The notes under the pieces are model-generated. The model worked only from the letters and a program-made list of their open reading frames with translations. It ran no database searches and was not told where the DNA came from. Below, in pieces: positions 56,560 to 64,000 of a stretch of 64,000 nt of DNA (its first letter is position 1; the number at the start of each line of letters is the position of its first letter). A program made the position numbers and the translations under genes. The DNA lies in contig JAWKAU010000041.1 of NCBI GenBank assembly GCA_033398695.1, forward strand, positions 620,001 through 684,000, read 5' to 3'. Source of the DNA: Orobanche coerulescens. Its lineage: Eukaryota > Streptophyta > Magnoliopsida > Lamiales > Orobanchaceae.

Positions 56560-57140
56560 TAGGGCTAACACTTGCCAAATACACGATATCGCCGGTCTTC
56601 TTCCTTTAAGCGACGTAAAGAAAACCCTTCTTACGCAAGAGGTCGCTATTATCCCCTTGGAGCGCCTCCGCAACAATATCGCTGTGTTCTCGACCCATTT
56701 GATGAAGCGTACAGAGAGGACCCGTCGAGGCATCTCCATCTTGCTCCTTTTTATACCCGATCTCCCACCTTCTTTCTCCCCTTCTTAGGCTTTTCCATCT
56801 TCGCTCGAGTTTCGCGCGACCGCCATCTTCCGGAGCTTCGCCGCGCCATCTTCTCGGAGCTTCGCCGTCCGGTATGTTTTTTTTTTTCCCTATTTTCATA
56901 TTTGCTTGATTTCTTCATTATAATCATTGAAAGAATTTATGTGATTGAATGAGTTAACAAGATAACAATTCTCGTCCTATTTGTTCTCATATTTTTTGAT
57001 TGAATGTGACATAGGCTATAGTTCTCATATTTTTTGAGCAGCCTGCAGCCCCCATCTTGAATCATTCCGATTGAACGAATTTTGAATCATTAAAAGTTGA
57101 ATCATTTTGAATCGTTCAACTACCATTAAAGGTTAAACGA
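56560..57140 (+). other. Left interior of CACTA-2, exon-like
   Basis: A C/T-rich, GC-moderate block (56580-56872) ends at a donor-like CCG/GTATGT and is followed by T-rich DNA, like a leader exon and intron. The frame 56572-56952 has no recognised domain. Repeated words GGAGCTTCGCCG occur at 56830-56870. Origin unknown. Confidence 0.35.
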
Positions 57141-57164
57141 ATTTTCAACCTTTGTTGCCGAGGT

Positions 57165-57830
57165 CTATAGAATGAGTCTACCATGTTGCTTGTATCGATA
57201 TAGTTCCATACTATGTGTGTTGTGAAAATAAGGATTCAGTGGATACGGAAGGTGGCGCATAGCCATATAGGTCTTCAAAATGGTAGACTTGATCTCGTTA
57301 TGATAGTTGGTAGTATAACAAAATTCTGCTAACGAAAACCATTTATGCCAAAGTTTAGGATCATAGTGGTTCATGCATCTGGGGTAGGTCTCTAGGCATT
57401 GATTGACTCGTTATGTCTATCCATCTACGTGTGGGTGATAGGTAGTAGACAGGTTTAGTGACCCCAAGATTTTTTGAAAAGCTCCTTCCAGAAATTGCTA
57501 GTGAATACCTTGTCCCTATATGTGACAACGTAAACAGGTAGTCCATGTAGCTTTTAGATGTTATCTAGGAATAATTTAACCATCTTCCGTGCTGTAAAGG
57601 GATGGGAGAGTGAAATAAAATGGGAGTATTTGGTGAACATGTCCACTACCACCAGTATGGTGTTTTTTCCAGCAGAGTTAGGTAATCCTTCTATGAAATC
57701 CATAGATGTATGACTCCAGGCCTGAGAGGGTATGGGTAAGGGTTTTAGTAATCCAGGGTAGGGACCGTGGTCAGATTTGGCCATGTTGTAAGTGTCACAA
57801 GCTTTGGTCATGTATTATCCTTAATTCATT
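57165..57830 (-). pseudogene. Ty3/gypsy integrase fragment inside CACTA-2
   Basis: The minus strand from 57811 gives LLKPLPIPSQAWSHTSMDFI, EGLPNSAGKNTILVVVDMFT and KYSHFISLSHPFTA (first catalytic Asp region), then in other frames YRDKVFTSNFWKELF and NHYDPKLWHKWFSLAEFCY. It resembles chromovirus integrase of the Reina kind rather than the Tekay copy in this window. Stops and frameshifts are frequent, and no LTR or RT flanks it, so it is a stray fragment inserted in or captured by CACTA-2. Confidence 0.8.
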
Positions 57831-57839
57831 ATTACAGAA

Positions 57840-59366
57840 ATCTTAAATCATTTTATCAATCATTTTATCAACCCTCATGCGTCTAGGTGTAAATAAGTTA
57901 GAAAATCTATTGGTGTTATTAACAACTAATTGTCATTTGATTTAACTGTCTTTTTGCAAGTGTTCTTCCAGACGTTCATTCATCGTCCAAAGGCAAGATG
58001 GGATTAAGCTTGAAACATAACGTCCACAAGTCTGAAAATAGTATATTTTCAGAGAGATGATTCAGTGTATAGTTTTGCTAGACTTGCTCTTTTCTTTCTT
58101 TTAGGTGTTTCGTATTTTTGATCATTGGATTTTTGGAAATTTCTGCAAGAGACCATTGAGAATTTGCCTTTAAGTGATGATGATGCATGCAAAATCACAC
58201 TGTGCAAAATATTCGGTGTATTTTGTCTTTATTACTATATAACTCTTTGAAAATTATTTATCGCCTTTACTATGTCTCTCGAATTTGTTGCAAAATATTG
58301 GAAGTGTAAAAGACGTAGGTTATATTGTAATTCTCCTAATTAACATCACAGTGAGTGAAATCGGCCCCGATGAATGTCGAATCGATGTAACGGGAGGAGG
58401 AGCTACGACTGCTGCTCATTTTTTGTTGTCTGGCGACTGGGTTTGGTGGTGAGATGGCAGCAGTGCCGACTCGGGATCCTTTGGTTCCGTCGATGCGGTG
58501 AAAATCGTAGTCGGACAGAGAAGGGCGATTGCACCCTATCATCTTTGCAAACGGGTGCTTGGGGATTCGAGTTTCGTGGTTGACCGTCGAGTAATCGGCA
58601 CGGCGTCTGCATTGTCGCGAGCACCGGGCGGCGGAAAATAGTCCGGTGAATTTCTAACAAGTTACCTATACGATTTGGGCTCCAATCACCCACTACTCTG
58701 TCTTTGTCTCTAGCTCTCGCCTCGTCTGGACAAAGATTCCATTTCAGGTACGTAATAGTGTAATGATATCATGTAAGGAATTTTGTATTTTAAGATCAAG
58801 ATTGAGTTGCTGAAATGTAGTGTGAATTATAGGTAGAAGAAGAAATGATGTCGTGCAAGTATTATGAGTTTATGGCAGCTCAAGGTTTAACTGATAAGGT
58901 ATGTCCAAATCGAGTATTTTAAGTCCTAGTCCAAACAAGTTGCTCGGGTTTGGTAGTTAAAGGTCATGGCCTACAGTGGTATTGACCTGTACATTAGCAG
59001 AAGTAGTGATTGCATTTCTTTATCCACTGAAAGTATTGACGTTTGGAAGGTTTCCCTATGCTGAAGTGACATCTTCTACATTAGGGATCACTCTATCTGA
59101 AGTGACACTGTCTTTTTTATTATTGTGCTTTTAATCTATATTTCCAACATTATGCTATGTTGATCACTCATATAATGAATAGAAAAAAATGCAATACCAA
59201 CATCGTAATATTATGTAGTCGCATGTCACATGATCTTGATGAAGTACTGTCTGCGGTGGTGCATGCTTTTCTTATTGCATTAAATATATTACAGGCATGC
59301 AATATATTTCCTGATTGTAGATGTCAATGTAGTAGGATAATGTTGGATATAATGACATGCTCTGAA

Positions 59367-59427
<61 letters not shown>

Positions 59428-60900
59428 AAATGGTTTTGAGAGACGGCCTACTTTATGCGGTTTGGTTTCTACCACGGCTTCATTTCCATGTTGTACTGAT
59501 TATTCTTAAACCGAGAATTAGTAAATGTTGTGCCTACATCGGCAACAAATGCAGATCATAAGTTGGAAATGTTTTGCTAATGTATTGTAGTTTTATGTTT
59601 GACAATGATTCTCAATGTATGAAATTGATTTTTCATTATCATTTCATATTGCTAATTTAGCATTGAATTTATAATGGGCCAATGATTGATACTCGAGATT
59701 TTTCCCTACATCCGGCGGGGAATACCGGTCTTGCTGAGTGGCTTAAGGATCCATCATATCCAAATATAACCCCGTCGTGGAATATTATTCATGGTGAGGT
59801 AAAACAAGAAAAGTTGATGTGTTCTTTTCTTCTTTCTTATTTTGACCGACCTTGTTAGTTCTTTGCAGGAAATGGCTTAATTCAGAAGGATGTTTCTCAT
59901 TCTTCTACCTACTTCATTGCAGTTGGTAACTTGAATGATGAATATGTGGAGGTAAGCCTTCACTCCCACAAAAATTTTCCGGTCCAATTATTTAAATATG
60001 AGCATAATAATATTAAGTTGTATTTCAAGTACTTATAAACTCACTTTTTGTAAGTGGTATCCATTTGTACTTAGTTGAGCATAATTATATAATTGCTTGT
60101 TAACTTGCATAAATGCTTGAAATTTCTGAAAAATTGCAATATTGTTTACCAGAGAATGGCTATGTATATTAGTATCTCATATGTTACTTTAGTCGACATC
60201 CGTTTTCAATGCATGTTTTTCAGTAGTATTTTATTTAGACTCATTACATTATAAATCTCATTTTGTTTCGACATAAGAAGCATATATTATTGAAATTAAT
60301 TTTTCTTTATATCATCTTGTCCATGAGAATGGACAAAGCTGCAGAAAACTGACTTCGAAGTTTTGGAAGTTGAGAAGATTTCTTTTGTTTTACTATTTTT
60401 ATGTTTTGTTGCTTTGATTTTTACAGAAATTTCACACTGTCGATGTTCCCCCCCAAAATTACAAAAGTTTTATGACTGGAACATAAGAATGATATATTAG
60501 GTGATTTGTATTCTAAATTCATCTCAGGTTTATACTAATAACCAAATGAAGACTTGGAATGTACTTTGTATTGTAAGCAAAGCCATGTTTTGGCTATTTC
60601 TCATTAGTATTATTATTCAGTACAAAAATCCATTATTAGTATGTATTTATTCGTCTTCAGAAACTCATTATTAGTTTGTTGATTTTTATATTGGGTAATG
60701 ATTTATTATCTCTTATAATTTTATTTTTGATACATTATGTGTATGGATTTTCTCTATTTATAATCACCTTAATATTTTGATTTTATTATCTCTTTAGATT
60801 GTGTTGATTTATCACCTTGTCGATTCTGATTCGAATTATTTGACTTTAGTTTGACTCGAAGACAAGTGTTGAAGCAATCTCATTAAAATCTTCAATGTTT
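57840..60900 (+). other. Middle interior of CACTA-2, possible exons of unknown gene
   Basis: Intron-like AT-rich DNA with a few exon-like islands: 58340-58745 (GC-richer, ending CATTTCAG/GTACGT), 58833-58898 (EEEMMSCKYYEFMAAQGLTD, ending before GTATGT), about 59680-59800 (MIDTRDFSLHPAGNTGLAEW then LKDPSYPNITPSWN, ending before GTAAAA) and 59871-59951 (GNGLIQKDVSHSSTYFIAVG then NLNDEYVE, ending before GTAAGC). I do not recognise the protein. Splice-like borders on successive islands suggest a captured gene with introns, but frames between islands were not shown to agree. Confidence 0.35.
59369..59425. repeat. (TA)n microsatellite
   Basis: About 57 bp of almost perfect TA dinucleotide repeat inside the AT-rich interior of CACTA-2. 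Confidence 0.95.
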
Positions 60901-61049
60901 GTTTCATTTATAATACTTGATTATTGATTTCTTGTATTTTCGGTTCTATTCGTTAAAAGAAGCGCAATGTCTATACTCACTTTGTTCTCGGCCTTGAATA
61001 TATTTATATCCATTTGTTTCGTGATCCAATTCCATATTGCTAGTGATAT

Positions 61050-61240
61050 ACATCGTTCAAAAATGGAATCCGGATCGTTTAATCCGAGCCGATCAAACCT
61101 ATCAACATCATCATCCGACATGCCCGACTTCCAGCATCACAAAACCTCATTGCCCCAACACGTGTCCTTCGTCCTGGACGGGTCGGGTCGCTACGTAAAC
61201 TACTCACGTGACGACCTCCGACTCAATTTTTTTCTACTGT
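61050..61240 (+). pseudogene. Exon-like fragment, possibly captured
   Basis: A GC-richer island in AT-rich DNA near the right end of CACTA-2. One frame reads MESGSFNPSRSNLSTSSSDM and then SLPQHVSFVLDGSGRYVNYS. The second part has some likeness to the start of cis-prenyltransferases (usual pattern MPxHVAxIMDGNxRWA), but the match is short and lacks the Asn and Trp. It could equally be an unrelated serine-rich protein. No start or stop can be assigned with confidence. Confidence 0.3.
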
Positions 61241-61913
61241 AGTTTTTGTGATCCATTGTAGATTTACGTTTTTATTCTAACATTTTTTTAATATTACTTG
61301 ATGTAAAATAATAAAAATTATTCGTGAGGGTTATCTTATATTGTATGAATTATTATGGAATTATTCAAATAGATTTAATGTTGATTTTGAGTATTATTGA
61401 GTTATTTTATATTGTATATGCTCAATGTTGTATGCATTTATATATCAATGGGCATAATGAAATTATTATTGGAAATTAATGTCAGTATATGCTCAGTATT
61501 TTTTTGAAAAAATAAAAAATTATAAGAGACTCGTTGGGTGTACAAACGTTGGGTGTACAAACGGGTCTCTTAGAAATAATAATTAATAAATAATAAATAT
61601 AAAAGAGACTGGTATTATAAATATAGGGTCTCTTTGATATACCAAAGTGACCTGATGTTATATATATAGGGTCTCTTTGATATATCAAAGAGACCTGGTA
61701 TTATAAATATAGGGTTTGATATACCAAAGAGGTCTGCCATCCTCTACTCTAAGAGACCCGATTTGTCTAAAGAAAGGTCTCTTATTTCTAACAAAGAGAC
61801 CTCCTCATTACAGGCGGTCTCTTTATCAAAGAGACCGCTGAGATAGAGACCCGTCCACAGGAGGTCTCTTAGGCCTATTTGGACAGGTCTCTTTGGCTAT
61901 CTTTGTAGTAGTG

Positions 61914-62160
61914 TTTCGAGTCAACTTTAAAAAATATACAATATTGAGGAAGATTGACAATCGGGTAACACAATTTGACAATCGAGTTACCCGAATCCGA
62001 GTTACCGGATAAGATACGAGTTACCCGTAACAAAAACGAGTTACCCGAAACAGAATTCGAGTTACCCGAAACAGAATTCGGATTACCCGAAACAGATTCG
62101 TGTTACCCGAATTTGATTCGAGTTACCCGAATCGGAAATTCGAGTAACACTTCACATTGC
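61914..62160 (-). repeat. GTAACTCG repeat family, copy 3, right part, with minisatellite
   Basis: Continues the copy cut by CACTA-2. From 61980 to 62145 the word GAGTTACCCGAA recurs eight or nine times with spacers of 4-12 bp (often ACAGAATTC), making an irregular minisatellite. Copies 1 and 2 have only three to four such words. The 135-codon frame across it is a product of the repeat. Confidence 0.82.
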
Positions 62161-62389
62161 ACTCAGACTCGGGTAATGCACATATATAAAAAAAAACATC
62201 AATGTGCAAGTGCACTCACATGTGCACTCGTGTTATCCCCTTTCGTGTTACCTTTACTCTTTTGTGCACGGGTAATACACAGATATAAAAAAAAAACATC
62301 CATGCGTACTGGTGTTATCCCCCCAAAAAAAAGTACCAGACTTTTGGGAAACACGAATTCTGTTTCGAGTTATCCAAATTGAAATTCGA

Positions 62390-62515
62390 ATAACTCGAAT
62401 GTTCAAATCAAAACTGATATTGTATATTTTTGCAAGTTGACTCGAAATTACAAAATATGACTCGACTTCATTCGAGTAAAAGTCAATTCCAACAATTTGG
62501 GCAAGACAAGCTATT
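62390..62515 (+). repeat. GTAACTCG repeat family, copy 4 (partial)
   Basis: Contains TTGTATATTTTTGCAAGTTG, GACTCGAAATTACAAAATAT and GAGTAAAAGTCAATTCCAAC, in the orientation of copies 1 and 2. Together with copy 3 it forms an inverted pair around CACTA-2 and the minisatellite. Confidence 0.7.
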
Positions 62516-62519
62516 CCTA

Positions 62520-63360
62520 CCTCCATACTATTATGATGAAAAGTAATTTTTCTCTCTCTCTCTCTTTTTTTTTGCCTATTATAGACATTTAACCAAAACG
62601 TTGGAGGTTTTCCATATTAAGACCCACCATACTAATTTTAGTGGGATGGGACAGTGGGTGGGGATAAGTTATGGATTTTAACATCGTGGTGGTGATTGTT
62701 GTACAACTCGAATATCTGCAATATGCTTTCATCAACTCAAAACTATATGCTTATATTATAATATTTATTATTATATTATTGGTTTTGAGATCAGATATTT
62801 ATATTATTAATGTCCATGACAGTTATCATTTGAGTTTTGAATTTCTCACATAATGATTCCTTAGGTGGATAGTTGAGGATATTAAGAAATTCGTATAATA
62901 TACTATATATATTAAATGTAGATGCTAATATAAGAAATTAGATACTATTAATTAAAGATCTAAAAAACATTTGAATTAAGTCACAAAATAGAAATTATTT
63001 TAAAAGATGTAGTAAATGATTTATAAAAAGAAATATAAAAACTCAGCCCCTATCCCTAGATACTCACCCCCCTCTCCAGGCCCCATTATCCCAATATATA
63101 AATAATTTGATTACCTAATTTGTTTTTGGAAATCATTTCAGGATTTATTCTTGGATTTTTATATATTTTGTAATTCAGATTATAATTGAAAATAATATAT
63201 TATAATATCTTTTTCTGTTCTAGTTTTGGATTTTCCATATTTATACTACAAGTCATAGTATTAAAAAATATATTCTATATACACATCAGAAAATGAAGTG
63301 ATCACACGAAACCACGTATCAACTACTTATTTGCAATCACGATATAACTTGTTAGACCAC
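62520..63360. other. AT-rich spacer
   Basis: Starts with a (CT)n/T tract at 62549-62572; the rest is AT-rich with no frame, repeat or RNA gene that I can support. Confidence 0.45.
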
Positions 63361-63369
63361 TAGGCCGGT

Positions 63370-63805
63370 AAGTGAATCCAAATATTCGATCCGGTTCGAT
63401 AGATTCAGCTCGAAAAAGCTCGATTTAGGCTCGATTCGTCCTATCAAATATAGGGCCGAATCATGATTTTGGATTCGACTCAAATCGGATCAAATATTCG
63501 ACTCGTCCGATATTCTTACAACCCCTAACCCATTCTTCATTTTTTACAAGACCGGATCGAAAATTTAGATTTTCATTTTTTGCAAGACCGGATCGAACTA
63601 TTTGCAAACGCTCGATCCGAAATATTGAATCGGATGGAATCGAATAATGAAACCAAAAAAGGGGGTTTCGAACCCGAGTCAACTTTTGTTTTTGATATTC
63701 GGTTGAATCGAGCCGAATCAAATATGTTTAGAAAAAAATCGTGCCGAGCCGAACCTAGTGAAAGTTCGGTAGGGTTCGGCTCACTAACAGTCCTACCTGT
63801 AACAG
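63370..63805. repeat. GAACCGAATC-rich repeat, possible hAT remnant
   Basis: Many words such as ATTCGATCC, GGCTCGATT, CGGATCGAA and GAGCCGAACC in both orientations. The right end TTCGGCTCACTAACAGTCCT and left part GGCCGGTAAGTGAATCC are weakly inverted, like the ends of hAT-derived plant repeats, but no flanking duplication is seen. The frames on both strands across it are by-products of the repeat. Confidence 0.35.
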
Positions 63806-64000
63806 CAAGTAACATGGTACTTTCACCAATATTTCAAAAGTTGCCAGAGCAGTATCACACAACTGGAAAGTTATTAGCTATTTTCATAACTACTGGTAAC
63901 ATATTGACTAGTTTCCCCAGAAAATAGTTTTAAAAAAAGTTCCAATGTAGTTTGGTACACCATCCGAAAAAGTCGGTAACCAGATAGTATGGAATACCGA

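Larger units (their letters stand above)
56273..61913. mobile_element. CACTA-2, non-autonomous CACTA element
   Basis: A 5641-bp element with ends CACTACTACAAAAACAAG and ATCTTTGTAGTAGTG, flanked by TTT on both sides (56270-56272 and 61914-61916). Subterminal zones (56290-56540 and 61515-61890) have many direct and inverted copies of a word like AAGAGACCCGTTG, different from those of CACTA-1, so the two belong to different families. No CACTA transposase is seen. The interior holds a gypsy integrase fragment, exon-like pieces and an AT microsatellite. Confidence 0.92.

Noticed and set aside
61975..62382. 135-codon frame rich in ELPETE repeats
   Set aside because: It is produced by the GAGTTACCCGAA minisatellite and lacks any non-repeat coding signal.

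Overview
The window reads as gene-poor, repeat-rich nuclear DNA of a flowering plant, probably a eudicot. The reasons are plant-specific repeats (Athila, Tekay-type and Angela-like LTR elements, a Cassandra LTR carrying 5S rRNA sequence, CACTA, Mutator, hAT and Stowaway elements) and plant gene families (NDR1/HIN1-like, polyphenol oxidase, EHD). Species cannot be named from the sequence. Only one host gene looks intact: an NDR1/HIN1-like (LEA_2) membrane protein on the minus strand at 45556-46230.

Positions 1-40863 are a nest of LTR retrotransposons. The outermost layer is a badly decayed Ty1/copia remnant on the minus strand (pol traces at 600-1905; a probable 5' LTR at 40620-40863). Inside it lies a chromodomain-type Ty3/gypsy element, Tekay-like, on the plus strand (5014-38813, LTRs about 2.25 kb, tRNA-Met primer site). 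That element is split by an Angela-like copia complex on the minus strand (9113-33509, exact 5-bp target duplication TCATT) which has three LTRs, one truncated, and two gag regions. The copia pol gene is in turn split by an Athila Ty3/gypsy element on the minus strand (13040-23385, 5-bp duplication with one mismatch, tRNA-Asp primer site). All retroelement genes carry stops, frameshifts or deletions, although the Athila RNase H/integrase frame is still 656 codons long.

Positions 40864-48260 hold small DNA transposons and the host gene: a hAT MITE (8-bp duplication), a Stowaway MITE (TA), a 1.86-kb foldback element with roughly 0.45-kb arms and a 10-bp duplication, the NDR1/HIN1-like gene, and a Mutator-type element (47093-48250) enclosing a piece of a polyphenol oxidase gene.

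Positions 48638-64000 hold two non-autonomous CACTA elements. CACTA-1 (48638-52178, duplication AAT) carries a multi-exon, intron-containing, decayed copy of an EH-domain (EHD) GTPase gene. CACTA-2 (56273-61913, duplication TTT) carries a gypsy integrase fragment and exon-like pieces of unknown origin. Between and beside them are a Cassandra solo LTR (52971-53245), a LINE RNase H remnant, a second Stowaway MITE, and a dispersed repeat family rich in the motif GAGTTACCCGAA. One copy of that family preserves the empty insertion sites of both the Cassandra LTR and CACTA-2.

There is no operon-like or pathway organisation. The main biology is layered transposition, recombination between LTRs, methylation-type decay, and capture of host gene fragments by DNA transposons on either side of the single intact gene.
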